Shown here: positions 21,346-29,441 of the stretch, one piece after another
Layout of the letters: each line of letters begins with the position of its first letter
Numbering within the stretch: the first letter of the stretch is position 1
Assembly (NCBI GenBank): GCA_043803085.1
Contig: JAZDKM010000247.1
Location: forward strand, 19,091-83,090
Source of the DNA: JAAEQG01 sp043803085
GTDB taxonomy: Bacteria; Planctomycetota; Phycisphaerae; UBA1845
Direction: 5' to 3'
DNA length: 64,000 nucleotides
Program-made: the position numbers and the translations under genes
Notes under the pieces: model-generated
What the model saw: the letters and a program-made list of their open reading frames with translations, nothing else
What the model was told of the DNA's origin: nothing
Database searches by the model: none

Positions 21346-23656
21346 CCTCGAATAATCTCGCCGATTGGCAAGCGGCTGGCGGTTGAGGCAGGCCGAGCTT
21401 CTGCCGCCGCTCGATCTCGACCCGGAACGCGGTCCGCCACGCCCCCGAGCCGAAGTTCTCCGCCGCCCAGCGGAGATAGCCCAGCGGGACCTCCCCGAGC
21501 TTGATGCCCTTATGCTTGCCGAACGTGATCTCCAGCTCCGCGTTCGCCTGGGCCTCCGGCGGCAGGGGCACGCTCTCGACGTTGACCTTCGTCGTGATAT
21601 CGACCCCCGTCAGCGGCCCGGCGTCCGAGCGCAGCCGCCATAGCCCCCGCCCCGGCTTCTGGTCGATCAGCTCGAACGTCTCGATCCGGCCGAACCGCCG
21701 GACGTTGTCGCACAGGTCGATCACCAGGCAACTCTCCTTGCCCGCCGCCGGCCGGATCCCCCGCCCGATCATCTGGTAATAGAGGGCCACGCTCTTCGTC
21801 GGCCGGCCCAGGACGATCGCGTCGAGCTCGGGGAAATCGAAGCCGACCGTCAGGACCCCGACGTTGACCACGGCCCGAATCCGGCCCAGCCGAAAGCCGC
21901 TCAGGACCGCCTCCCTGATCCGCTTGGGCGTCTCGGCGTCCACGATCGCCGCGTCGACGTCGAAGCTCTTCAATAGGCTCAAAACCCGCTCCGATTCCGC
22001 GCGAAACTGGCAGAAAACCAAGACGTGCCGCGCCGGTGCCGCCCGGACGGCCGCCGCGATCTTGTGCGTGATCCCGAGCTTCTCGTTATACGACGCCAGG
22101 GCCCGCTCGTCATAGCCCTGGCCCGTCGAGTTGACCGCCACCTCACCCTCGCGATAGTCCGCGTCCCGCTCATAGGAGCACGGGGCCAGCCAGCCGCCCG
22201 CCAGGAGCTCAGCCACCTGCGTCACGTGGGCGATCCGGTCGAAGACCCGCGGCCTGGTCCTCGTCAGGATGCGGCTCTCCGCCACGTGCTCCCCCGTCTC
22301 GTGGTGGTTATAGTGCCGCAAGCGGTACGGCGTCGCCGTCAGGCCCAGGGCCGGCACGCCGAGATGGCCGATGAAGTGCTCGTACATCCCGCCCTTGGAA
22401 TTAACCAGATGGCAGTTGTGCACGAGGATTCCATCGGCGAAATAGTTGTGATTGTCCGCCACTTCTAAATTGTAGACAATACTACCTTGCTCACTGCCTT
22501 CACATCCTGCAGAATCTCGGCGTTCCAGAACCGCAGCACTTTCCAGCCGAGAGATTCCAGTAGTGCATCCTGTTTCCTGTCCTCGGCCTGCCGTTTCAAC
22601 GGGTGATGTGAATTCCCATCTACTTCGACGGCGATCCGCCTCTTCGGATTCGCCAGATCCACCTTGTAGCATGTCGGATAGCCGGAATCCCTCGCCTTTT
22701 TTGTGGGAATGGCAAACTCTGCGACCCAACCAGTACCCAGCGCAGTCAAGAGCATCTCTTGTGGCACTGTCAAGCCCATCCCGTTGCCGCCGCGCACAGG
22801 CGGCTTGTGTCCTGTTCGCTTGAGCGTATCCGACACCTTCTTCCGTGTCTTCTCGCTTTCCATCGGATTCTTGGCTTTCATCCGGGCAGAATGACGCGAC
22901 GCATAGAATCGCTGGGTGCACGCGGGACTGCAAAAAACGCGGCCCCTGCGCCTCATTCTCCACTGGATGTGGCTCCACTTCACATTTGAGAATCTCTCTC
23001 GCTGCAATTCCTTCCCGCACTGAGGACAGACCACCTTTTGTTGCGTAAACATATACAGAGTCTCCAAGATGCAGTTCGGAGGCAGGCATATAGCCCCTCC
23101 CTGAAATGAATACTGGATGATTCGGGGTGCTCTTTAGGCAGCTATCCTTCGTGCGCAAAACTGAAAACGCCCCATGATAGATACGCTTCGACACGCCCAA
23201 TACCGACTTACTCTCCATCCTCTGGAGGATATGGTTGTAGCTTGTGACTATATCTCCTGGCCGGATCTTCTCGATAGGTCTGCCGTCTACCTCAGTCCCC
23301 GCCGGAAAGCATTCATCCACGAGCACGCACCCGCAGCCGGCGAAGAGCTCCTGGTGCCGGATCACCGACCCGATCGTCGCGAACGTGATCCGCCCGCGGT
23401 ACTTGCGGTTGCAGGAGGCGGACCAGATCCCGATGTCCCGCTCGCCCGTCGCCCGCACTTTGGCATAGTTCTGCTCCAGAATCTCTTTCGACGGCTGCAG
23501 GACGATCATCGGACCCGCCAGGGCCCCGGCCACCGCCGCGATCACATGGCTCTTGCCGCTCCCCGTCGGCAGGACCAGGATGCCGTTACGCCCGGCCCGC
23601 AAGGCACCCAGGGCCGCCTCGGCCGCCGTCTTCTGATAGGGTCGCAGGTCGCTCAT
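21326..23656 (-). CDS. SF2 DNA helicase interrupted by an intein
   Basis: 776 residues; 477 after removal of a 299-residue intein (residues 116-414). Helicase motifs: I LPTGSGKSHV, II VLVDE-[intein]-CH, III GLTATPYR, VI YYQMIGRGIRP. The C-terminus (about 705-750) carries EITFGKHKGIKLGEVPLGYL, like the DUF3820/exonuclease X C-terminal module. Recombination or repair helicase of the UvsW/XPB-like DEAD/DEAH group, upstream of the initiator and downstream of the ERF/RuvC block. Without splicing the DECH box would be broken. Confidence 0.88.
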   Translation of the reverse strand: MSDLRPYQKTAAEAALGALRAGRNGILVLPTGSGKSHVIAAVAGALAGPMIVLQPSKEILEQNYAKVRATGERDIGIWSASCNRKYRGRITFATIGSVIRHQELFAGCGCVLVDECFPAGTEVDGRPIEKIRPGDIVTSYNHILQRMESKSVLGVSKRIYHGAFSVLRTKDSCLKSTPNHPVFISGRGYMPASELHLGDSVYVYATKGGLSSVREGIAAREILKCEVEPHPVENEAQGPRFLQSRVHPAILCVASFCPDESQESDGKREDTEEGVGYAQANRTQAACARRQRDGLDSATRDALDCAGYWLGRRVCHSHKKGEGFRLSDMLQGGSGESEEADRRRSRWEFTSPVETAGRGQETGCTTGISRLESAAVLERRDSAGCEGSEQGSIVYNLEVADNHNYFADGILVHNCHLVNSKGGMYEHFIGHLGVPALGLTATPYRLRHYNHHETGEHVAESRILTRTRPRVFDRIAHVTQVAELLAGGWLAPCSYERDADYREGEVAVNSTGQGYDERALASYNEKLGITHKIAAAVRAAPARHVLVFCQFRAESERVLSLLKSFDVDAAIVDAETPKRIREAVLSGFRLGRIRAVVNVGVLTVGFDFPELDAIVLGRPTKSVALYYQMIGRGIRPAAGKESCLVIDLCDNVRRFGRIETFELIDQKPGRGLWRLRSDAGPLTGVDITTKVNVESVPLPPEAQANAELEITFGKHKGIKLGEVPLGYLRWAAENFGSGAWRTAFRVEIERRQKLGLPQPPAACQSARLFEATGTGE
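22415..23311 (-). other. intein in the helicase DECH box
   Basis: Starts CFPAGTEVDGRPIEKIRPGD (block A), has STPNHPVF (block B, TxxH) and ends VYNLEVADNHNYFADGILVHN (blocks F/G) followed by Cys. All splicing residues are present: Cys1, block B His, penultimate His, terminal Asn, Cys+1. The splicing parts occupy about residues 1-86 and 283-299; the rest is an unusual 196-codon linker overlapping the endonuclease gene in another frame. Confidence 0.9.
22465..23052 (-). CDS. DUF559/Vsr-like homing endonuclease nested in the intein (+1 frame)
   Basis: 195 residues from MFTQQKVVCPQCGKELQ, with GGAG 8 nt before the ATG. N-terminal zinc finger (CPQC, then CSPACTQRF), a NUMOD-like segment SEKTRKKVSDTLKRTG, and a PD-(D/E)XK-type core YKVDLANPKRRIAVEVDG then ESLGWKVLRFWNAEIL, as in DUF559/Vsr-fold nucleases. 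It is on the same strand as the helicase but offset by one base, starts after intein block B and ends inside block F. Could cut intein-free helicase alleles. Confidence 0.8.
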   Translation of the reverse strand: MFTQQKVVCPQCGKELQRERFSNVKWSHIQWRMRRRGRVFCSPACTQRFYASRHSARMKAKNPMESEKTRKKVSDTLKRTGHKPPVRGGNGMGLTVPQEMLLTALGTGWVAEFAIPTKKARDSGYPTCYKVDLANPKRRIAVEVDGNSHHPLKRQAEDRKQDALLESLGWKVLRFWNAEILQDVKAVSKVVLSTI

Positions 23657-23698
23657 GCCCGATAGTGTGAAACCTTTGGTTCGGTGTGCTCGGCGACC

Positions 23699-23944
23699 TC
23701 AACCACCGCCGGGCACACTCTTTGCCCGTTCCCGTTCGGCCAAGTCCGCCGCCCGCAACCAGTTGGCGATCCTCACCGCGCTGTCGAGGTCCAATTCCAT
23801 AATCTCATTCCCGTCCGTCATCCGGACCTCAAACCCGCCCGAGACCATCTCGGTCAGCAGGATCCCGCCGCCCCGCTCTTCGGGAGTCTCCGGGCTGTTC
23901 GTGACGTGCAGGTAGTTGCCGCCGTACTCGATGTTCCGTTTCAT
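23699..23944 (-). CDS. small protein of a family shared with element R
   Basis: 81 residues, MKRNIEYGGNYLHVTNSPE, then a beta-rich centre ending VRMTDGNEIMELDLDSA. The element R gene 56312-56512 aligns throughout (MKQYLEMGADYLHV, MTDGNESIDLDRE). AAGGAGG before the ATG. Unknown function. Confidence 0.6.
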   Translation of the reverse strand: MKRNIEYGGNYLHVTNSPETPEERGGGILLTEMVSGGFEVRMTDGNEIMELDLDSAVRIANWLRAADLAERERAKSVPGGG

Positions 23945-23958
23945 GGTAAACCTCCTTG

Positions 23959-24315
23959 TCAGGGTTTCTGCTCCAGCCAGGGCAGTTTCCTCAGTTTCCA
24001 CCGCCGCCGCAGGGATTCCAAAAGCTGGACGGCGTCGTGGCAATGCGTACCCTGGTGATAGCCCCGCTGAAAGACGAGCTTGGCGCTCGCCGGCCACCAT
24101 TCGGCGACCTTCGGGCCCAGCGCGAACCGCCAGTGATGGCCGCCGTTGCTGACGTTCAGCCGGATCCCATGCAGGTCACACCAGTTGTGGACCTCGGCCG
24201 CCCTGAGCATCGCCGACGCCAGCCGCCGCGTATGACGCTCGTGCCACGTCTCCGCCGGACGATAAGGGACGACGTCCGACTTGCCGCAGCCGCTCGTGTC
24301 ATTGTACTTGGCCAT
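23959..24315 (-). CDS. conserved phage protein (WWP.SAKLVF type)
   Basis: 118 residues from MAKYNDTSGCGKSDV. Contains GIRLNVSNGGHHWRFAL and EWWPASAKLVFQRGYHQGTH with CHDAVQLLESL, a recurrent pattern in small phage proteins lacking a known role. Weak ribosome binding site (AGGTG). Confidence 0.6.
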   Translation of the reverse strand: MAKYNDTSGCGKSDVVPYRPAETWHERHTRRLASAMLRAAEVHNWCDLHGIRLNVSNGGHHWRFALGPKVAEWWPASAKLVFQRGYHQGTHCHDAVQLLESLRRRWKLRKLPWLEQKP

Positions 24316-24434
24316 AACACCTATCCGAAGATCAAATCCAGCCGGCGGCCCCGCCGCTGCGGCCTTGCCTGCGCCTTCGGGGGCCTCCCTGCCGCGCCCT
24401 TGTATCTGGCCGGCCGCCGGCGACAACAATTCCG

Positions 24435-24701
24435 CTACTTCTGCGTCAGCTTGGCCTCGAGGCCCTCCGCCTTGAGCCGGTAGTGAATTACGAGCAGGCA
24501 TTGAATCAGGTCTTTGATCACCGGATCATCGATGTAGAATATGCCGCCCTGGGGTAATAGCTGAATGTTGATGTCACCCTTATTGCGAACATCAGCGCTT
24601 GCTGCCGTGTCCGCGCAGGCCCGGAGCCAGAGGGCGTCTTTCGCCCACCTCGCCCGCTCATTCGCCTGCTTGGAAATCTCTTCCAACTCTTCCCTTATCA
24701 T
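24435..24701 (-). CDS. hypothetical helical protein, 88 aa
   Basis: MIREELEEISKQANERARWA; helical N-terminus, a short beta segment (NIQLLPQGGIFYIDD) and a helical C-terminus. AAGGAGACC before the ATG. Unrecognised. Confidence 0.5.
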   Translation of the reverse strand: MIREELEEISKQANERARWAKDALWLRACADTAASADVRNKGDINIQLLPQGGIFYIDDPVIKDLIQCLLVIHYRLKAEGLEAKLTQK

Positions 24702-24816
24702 TGCCGGTCTCCTTGTATCAAGTCAAAAACCATCCTAAGCTATCGTCACGCCGAGCTTTACGGCGATTTTTCGCGCTTGCCGGCCCGCGCAGGCGGGCCG
24801 ATCCCTACCCCCGACC

Positions 24817-25044
24817 CTACTGCCCAGTCGAATCAGGCCGCTTCCCTGAGCCAGGCGGGGCGTCCGGGGCCGGCGGCGCCCTTGTGGCCGGCGGCGCACA
24901 CCGTTTTGTCCGCCGGATTGTGATACTCGGCGGCGCCTCGATCCCGACCCGAACGTCCGAATGCCCGTGCAGGTTCGGCGCCAGGGTGATCCGCGCCGCG
25001 CCGATCTCGATCCACTCCGTTGGCTTCAATCCCAGAACCAGCAT
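24817..25044 (-). CDS. csrA: CsrA-like RNA-binding translational regulator
   Basis: 75 residues. MLVLGLKPTEWIEIGAARIT, then VRVGIEAPPSITIRR, reproduces the five-strand CsrA core: MLVL start, IxIG, VR(I/V)GI.AP and the final strand with Arg. The 25-residue tail is Pro/Ala-rich and extra. CsrA dimers bind GGA in hairpin loops, often over ribosome binding sites; several leaders in the plus-strand islands show that arrangement. Sits in the recombination operon. Confidence 0.75.
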   Translation of the reverse strand: MLVLGLKPTEWIEIGAARITLAPNLHGHSDVRVGIEAPPSITIRRTKRCAPPATRAPPAPDAPPGSGKRPDSTGQ

Positions 25045-25056
25045 AAGACTTGCCTC

Positions 25057-25578
25057 TCACGATTTGAGTTGCATCCCATAGTCAGCAATCAACAGCGCAT
25101 CGGCGGTCGCCAGGGTCACTTTCATGCCAGGAAACCGCTCACTGGCCAGCCGCTTGAGCCGGTTCTTGCGCTCCGTCCTGGCTCGGCTACGCGCCTGGGC
25201 CCAACTCTTTTTGCGGGTCTTGAAGGCCGACTCCTCTTCCCCCTCAGCCCGTTGCGGTCGCTTGCCGATGTCCGCGGCCGCCAGCGACAGATCCTGTTGC
25301 CATTTCCGGGGCTTGACCCGCTCCATCCGAATCCCCAGGCAGCACAGGCACATCTCGAGGTGTCCGACGTTCCGTAGGAAAGAACCTGCCGCCTTGGCCG
25401 CATCGTCCGGCATGGAATGAACGTCCTCGACAAAGGCAATCGCCGCCCCGTCCGCCAACCGCAGGATCTCGTCCCTGAGATCCTGACACGTAAGCGGCAT
25501 CTTGATTGCCTCGACGCTCGCGCCGTTGATCGCCGCAATGCCGCCCGACACCCCCGGATCGATCCCGAGAATAACCAT
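25057..25578 (-). CDS. RuvC-like Holliday junction resolvase
   Basis: 173 residues. RNase H fold with ILGIDPGVSGGIAAI (first Asp), AFVEDVHSMP (Glu) and TLATADALLIADYG (distal acidic residues), plus a Lys-rich segment before it. Belongs to the phage RuvC-like endonucleases that trim branched DNA before packaging. In the operon with ERF and the RecE-like nuclease. Confidence 0.8.
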   Translation of the reverse strand: MVILGIDPGVSGGIAAINGASVEAIKMPLTCQDLRDEILRLADGAAIAFVEDVHSMPDDAAKAAGSFLRNVGHLEMCLCCLGIRMERVKPRKWQQDLSLAAADIGKRPQRAEGEEESAFKTRKKSWAQARSRARTERKNRLKRLASERFPGMKVTLATADALLIADYGMQLKS

Positions 25579-25603
25579 CAATGCCCCTTTCTCTTGGCCC
25601 TGG

Positions 25604-25852
25604 TCAGGGCTTCCCCGGCCCCTCGTATTCGATCTTCACCGTCCGCACCGCCAGGTCCGGCGCCATCGAGAGCGGCAGCGACTCGCACAGGTCGTCGTAG
25701 GCGATCTCCGCCATCTCGGACGTTGGGAACAGGGCCGCCGTCCCCAGGCCCTCGAACTGCAGGCACCCGTCCCGCGCGGAATCGCCCGCCCAGAACTCAT
25801 CGAGGCCGCTCGCCGGATCATGCCAGACGACGACCCACGCCCGCCGGATCAT
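25604..25852 (-). CDS. hypothetical protein, 82 aa
   Basis: MIRRAWVVVWHDPASGLDEF; small alpha/beta protein, acidic centre. Preceded by a G-rich stretch; overlaps the upstream gene stop by 4 nt. Unrecognised. Confidence 0.45.
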   Translation of the reverse strand: MIRRAWVVVWHDPASGLDEFWAGDSARDGCLQFEGLGTAALFPTSEMAEIAYDDLCESLPLSMAPDLAVRTVKIEYEGPGKP

Positions 25853-26040
25853 CGCGGGCCCCCCGCCCGGACGACCTGGACGGCCCCGCGCTTCAGCGGG
25901 CAGCGGCGCGGGAACGAACGGCCCGCCTCCGGATTGCACAGGCAGTATTTGGCCCTGGCCGTGCAGCTCGCCGCACTCTTGAAAGGCAAGTAGCGGAACG
26001 GGCAATCCACGTACGATTCGATTTTCTTGACCAAACTCAT
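25849..26040 (-). CDS. small Cys-containing protein, 63 aa
   Basis: MSLVKKIESYVDCPFRYLPF; five Cys (DCPF, SCTARAKYCLC, RCP) suggest metal binding. AAGGAG before the ATG, overlaps both neighbours by ATGA. Confidence 0.5.
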   Translation of the reverse strand: MSLVKKIESYVDCPFRYLPFKSAASCTARAKYCLCNPEAGRSFPRRCPLKRGAVQVVRAGGPR

Positions 26041-26390
26041 CGCCTGACTCCTTGGAATTTATGTTTCTTTCGGAAATAGGCTGCACAAGTCATGCCCGCC
26101 TCGAACGCTTCTTCGGCTGTCCAAACATGGTCGGAAGCTGGACCTAAGAAGGGGTGCACGCAGCGAAAGAGCCGCTCGACGCGCAACCGTGTCTCGTGCG
26201 GATAATAGCCCGCGTAATAGCCCAGGTTTGTCCGCTCTATGGCCTCCACCTTTTCTCTTGTCCGGCGGGGATTCAACCGCATACACCGGCGCACCAGCGC
26301 GGCGAAGTAATCGTCCGCCGTCTGCTGCTCGGTGATCTCCATTGCCGGCCCGTAGCACTCCTCATACGTCATTTTGTCAGGCAGCTCCAT
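26037..26390 (-). CDS. conserved hypothetical protein, 117 aa
   Basis: MELPDKMTYEECYGPAMEIT, then LGYYAGYYPHETRLRVERLF and HPFLG. Aromatic-rich helical pattern that I have met in environmental phages and their hosts. GGAGTGATT before the ATG. No assigned function. Confidence 0.55.
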   Translation of the reverse strand: MELPDKMTYEECYGPAMEITEQQTADDYFAALVRRCMRLNPRRTREKVEAIERTNLGYYAGYYPHETRLRVERLFRCVHPFLGPASDHVWTAEEAFEAGMTCAAYFRKKHKFQGVRR

Positions 26391-26392
26391 AA

Positions 26393-27460
26393 TCACTCCA
26401 TGACCCGGCTCACCTGGCCCGGGCACTTGGTTCCCTGCTCGTTCACGTGGCTACACTTGCCGCCCGCGGGTTTGACCTTATAGCGGGTCAGGCATTGGTC
26501 GCACTCGTAGTTGCCCCCGCCGGTCTCCGTCCCCAACAATGGTCCCGCTTCCTCGCCCGCCGGCCCAGGCGGCCCGGTCAGAATGCTGAGCGTCCCATCC
26601 TTGCCCACCCCCACCTCCGGTCGGCCGATATACTCCACGCACGCCGCCATCTCCGTGAAGCCGCACCCCGCCCCCGCCGCCGCCAGCAGCTTGCGGAGGA
26701 CCGCGTTCGGCAAGTTCTCTTCCCCCGTCTTCTCCAGGCACTTGGCCCGAAACGCCTCCCGCGCCTGGCGCTCCTCGGCGTCCGCGTTCAGCAGCGCCCC
26801 CGCCTGCGGCTTCGGCGGCTCGGTCCCCTGCTCGGCGTCCCGCAAGTGCCGGTCGTCCTCCTTGGTGACCAGACCCAGGACCATGAAGAGCGTCTTGCGC
26901 TGCAAGGACGTGATCGTCCCCATCCGCTTCTGGACCGCCGTCTGCCCGCTACTGCCTTCCGGCGGGGCCCCGAACGGCAGCGAGGATTCCTTGTGGCCCA
27001 GGATATGCGTGACGACGCACTCCAATTCGACCCAGCCGGGATCGTTCTTGACCATCCGCCAGGTCGGTATCAGCCCGCACTGGTCCAGGGCCGGCCGGAT
27101 CTGCTCAATGGTCGTGGTCAGCTCGGCATAGTCATATCTGACGCTCCCGAACGCCCCGTCGCGCTTGCGGGTCTTCGTATCGTCCCGGTGGCCGGTCATG
27201 ATGACCGGCCTGACCAGCGCCTGGAATTGGACGAGGGCGTTCGCGAACGCCTCGCGGGCCTGGTCCGCCCGCTCCTCCCGCCGGATATTCAGCAATTCGT
27301 GCATCACCGCGACGTCGGCCTTGTTCAGCACGGCGTCCTTGATGATCGATAGGATGCTCTCCCCCTGGGCCGGCTGCCGGGCCAGGCTATGCGCCTCCTC
27401 GATGATCTTCTCGTCGCCCGGGACTGCCGTCGTCTCTACTTGTTCCGCGTTCTCTGCCAT
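26393..27460 (-). CDS. erf: ERF-family single-strand annealing recombinase
   Basis: 355 residues. Residues 35-215 match ERF proteins: ADQAREAFANALVQFQALVR, FGSVRYDYAELTTTIEQIRP and VQKRMGTITSLQRKTLFMVL. The C-terminus has a zinc finger (ECDQCLTRY, KCSHVNEQGTKCPG). Anneals ssDNA during phage recombination, paired with the RecE-like nuclease encoded next to it. Confidence 0.82.
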   Translation of the reverse strand: MAENAEQVETTAVPGDEKIIEEAHSLARQPAQGESILSIIKDAVLNKADVAVMHELLNIRREERADQAREAFANALVQFQALVRPVIMTGHRDDTKTRKRDGAFGSVRYDYAELTTTIEQIRPALDQCGLIPTWRMVKNDPGWVELECVVTHILGHKESSLPFGAPPEGSSGQTAVQKRMGTITSLQRKTLFMVLGLVTKEDDRHLRDAEQGTEPPKPQAGALLNADAEERQAREAFRAKCLEKTGEENLPNAVLRKLLAAAGAGCGFTEMAACVEYIGRPEVGVGKDGTLSILTGPPGPAGEEAGPLLGTETGGGNYECDQCLTRYKVKPAGGKCSHVNEQGTKCPGQVSRVME

Positions 27461-27467
27461 AAGGTCC

Positions 27468-28355
27468 TCACTGAATCTCGAACGCCCCGACCCCTTCTCT
27501 GGCCAGGGCCCAGTCTCTCATCTCGATCAAATGCGGCCCCCCGTAGGCGGGCCAGTCGTTCTTCGCCACGCACTCGGCGTACTTGTCCAGGGCCGCCCGC
27601 CAGGCGAGGTCCCCCGCCCGGCAGGTCCGCGGCTTGCGCTCGTGGACCTCCGTGATCCACGGTGGGTCCTTCTCGACGGCCAGCCAGCACCAGACGCTGT
27701 CCTCGCCCGTCAATACCCGCCAGCCCTCGCAGTAGTACGCCGCCTGCAGGAAGTAGCCATAGTGCTCGACCGCGTAGGTGAATGCCTCCGGTCCCGCGTG
27801 CTCGCAGCTCTTGAGGTCCGTGAGGTAATGCGTGAAGCCGTCGCTCCGCTCATAGTCCAGCCTGGCCTTGCACAGCAGGCCCGTCTTCTCGTCCCGCCAG
27901 AGGAGCACGACCTCCGCCCGGCCCGCGCACAGGAGCTCCCGGCACTGCTGGGCCCGCACCCGCCCGGCGATCGCGGTGATCGTCTCATACTCGTCGGTCT
28001 TGATCTCCTCCCGGCCGCCCCGGTCCAGCAGGAACCGCTCATAGATGGCCGCGCCTTGTTTCGTGTTCCGCTTGCACGGCGGCCGAATCGCGTAGCGCTG
28101 CGCAAACGTCGCCGGCTCCAGGATCAGGGTGTGCAGGGCCTGCCCCAGGGCCAGGGCCGGCGTCGGCGGCTTGGGATGCTCGCGCTCGTACCGGGCGTGC
28201 AGGGGCGAGCGGGTCTTGAGCGTCCAGAGCAGCGTCGCGTTCACCGCGTCGATGGCCTGGTACTCGCGGAACGACAGGCCGGGGTAGATCCCGGGGACCG
28301 GGGATTGATGAGGGATGATCGATGATTGATGATTCTCAGCGTCCCTGCCGTCCAT
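27468..28355 (-). CDS. RecE-like PD-(D/E)XK exonuclease
   Basis: 295 residues from the ATG behind AAGGAGTGAC. Pattern LSFREYQAID, ALALGQALHTLILEP, EVVLLWRDEKTGLLCKARLD and LTDLKSCEHAGPEAFTYAVE, ending QAAYYCEGW, fits the PDDEXK/RecE C-terminal nuclease family (Asp in KARLD, DLK catalytic pair). Resects dsDNA for the ERF protein. The N-terminal segment NHQSSIIPHQS is encoded by an inserted AT-rich repeat. Confidence 0.82.
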   Translation of the reverse strand: MDGRDAENHQSSIIPHQSPVPGIYPGLSFREYQAIDAVNATLLWTLKTRSPLHARYEREHPKPPTPALALGQALHTLILEPATFAQRYAIRPPCKRNTKQGAAIYERFLLDRGGREEIKTDEYETITAIAGRVRAQQCRELLCAGRAEVVLLWRDEKTGLLCKARLDYERSDGFTHYLTDLKSCEHAGPEAFTYAVEHYGYFLQAAYYCEGWRVLTGEDSVWCWLAVEKDPPWITEVHERKPRTCRAGDLAWRAALDKYAECVAKNDWPAYGGPHLIEMRDWALAREGVGAFEIQ

Positions 28356-28369
28356 GTCACTCCTTCGCT

Positions 28370-28723
28370 TCATTCCCCTTCCAGCGCCTTGATCCGCTCC
28401 ATATAGAGCTGCTCGGCGTCCGCGGCGTACTTCTTCGCCTGCCCGATCAGCTCCCGATAGCAGGCGATCTGGCAGTCCTTCTCGCAGTAGTGCCCGCCGT
28501 CGGCGTCGAAGGCCTGGCAGCGGACACAGCCGGGCTTGCGGCAATAGTCGCAGGTCAGCCGCTCGGATTCGCTCACCCGAGCCCCGCAGCGCGAGCAGGC
28601 GAACAGGCCCAGGGCCCGCTCCGCGTCGGCCTTGCGGTCGGCCTCCCGCTCCTCCATCCGCCGCTCCTCGGCGCGGGTGGGACCGATGGCGTCGCCCGTC
28701 GCTGGTCGCTCGTCGCTCGGCAT
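28370..28723 (-). CDS. zinc-finger protein, 117 aa
   Basis: Charged N-terminal helix, then CSRCGARVSES, CDYCRKPGCVRCQ and CEKDC: a cluster of at least eight Cys, B-box/treble-clef-like, then a C-terminal helix. GGAAGG before the ATG. First residues (PSDERP) come from the CGCTCGT repeat. Possibly nucleic-acid or partner binding. Confidence 0.55.
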   Translation of the reverse strand: MPSDERPATGDAIGPTRAEERRMEEREADRKADAERALGLFACSRCGARVSESERLTCDYCRKPGCVRCQAFDADGGHYCEKDCQIACYRELIGQAKKYAADAEQLYMERIKALEGE

Positions 28724-28725
28724 GG

Positions 28726-29097
28726 TCAGCCTTCCTGCTCGATCAGCGTCTCGATTTCTTCAATCTCAAGGTCAGATCTGGTATGGATGCCGGCCAATTC
28801 GATCCGGCGCCTATGGGCTTCGTCCTGGGCCTCGAATTCTTCGTGAATCTCGACGCCGCCGGTGATCTTGCCGGCAAGCCGCCACTTGGTGACTTTCTGC
28901 GGCGGGGCCTTCAAAAGGACCTGCATCTTGGAAGAGTACTCGCCCGAGCAGGCCACAACCATGACATGGCCCGCCCCATCCTCCAGCCGGATCGACTGCA
29001 GATACTGCGCATCGTGAATGCGGACTTCCGTCACCGTGATCCCGTCCAGGGGACAGAGCTTGGCGATATCGTTCTTGTCTATCTGAGTGAGTAGCAT
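28726..29097 (-). CDS. hypothetical protein, 123 aa
   Basis: MLLTQIDKNDIAKLCPLDGI; alpha/beta with an acidic helical C-terminus (SDLEIEEIETLIEQEG). GAGGTC before the ATG. Unrecognised. Confidence 0.5.
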   Translation of the reverse strand: MLLTQIDKNDIAKLCPLDGITVTEVRIHDAQYLQSIRLEDGAGHVMVVACSGEYSSKMQVLLKAPPQKVTKWRLAGKITGGVEIHEEFEAQDEAHRRRIELAGIHTRSDLEIEEIETLIEQEG

Positions 29098-29128
29098 AAA
29101 GACCTCGTTTGGATTTGCGATTTACGAG

Positions 29129-29332
29129 TTACGACTTTCCCGGGTCAGCCGACCCGGTAGCGGGCCGGGCCTTCGGCTTTTTGGCCGGGGCCGGGTTCGC
29201 GGCCAGCAAGAGCCGCATGGTCTGCTCCTCATCGCGGAGGAGGTCGACCCGCCGGTTCAGTCCAGTCTTCTCGGCCACGATCTCGGCCAGTCGACCTTCG
29301 ATCTTCGCGATCACCGGATTCTTGCGTCCCAT
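29129..29332 (-). CDS. hypothetical coiled-coil protein, 67 aa
   Basis: MGRKNPVIAKIEGRLAEIVA, helical, with a Lys/Pro/Ala tail. AAAGGAG before the ATG. AT-rich repeats flank it on both sides (about 29109 and 29344). Confidence 0.5.
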   Translation of the reverse strand: MGRKNPVIAKIEGRLAEIVAEKTGLNRRVDLLRDEEQTMRLLLAANPAPAKKPKARPATGSADPGKS

Positions 29333-29441
29333 AGAAACTCCTTTCGATTGATGATTAATGATTGATGATTCAAACAAACGCCGGCGTCGCCCTCCTGGCG
29401 TCCGTGAGGCCCGGCCCTGGCCCCCCGCCGGCGGCTTGGAT

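Noticed and set aside
21326..23656. reading the helicase as two broken genes around the endonuclease
   Set aside because: The helicase frame is continuous and every intein splicing residue is present at the right place, so a single spliced product is more likely.
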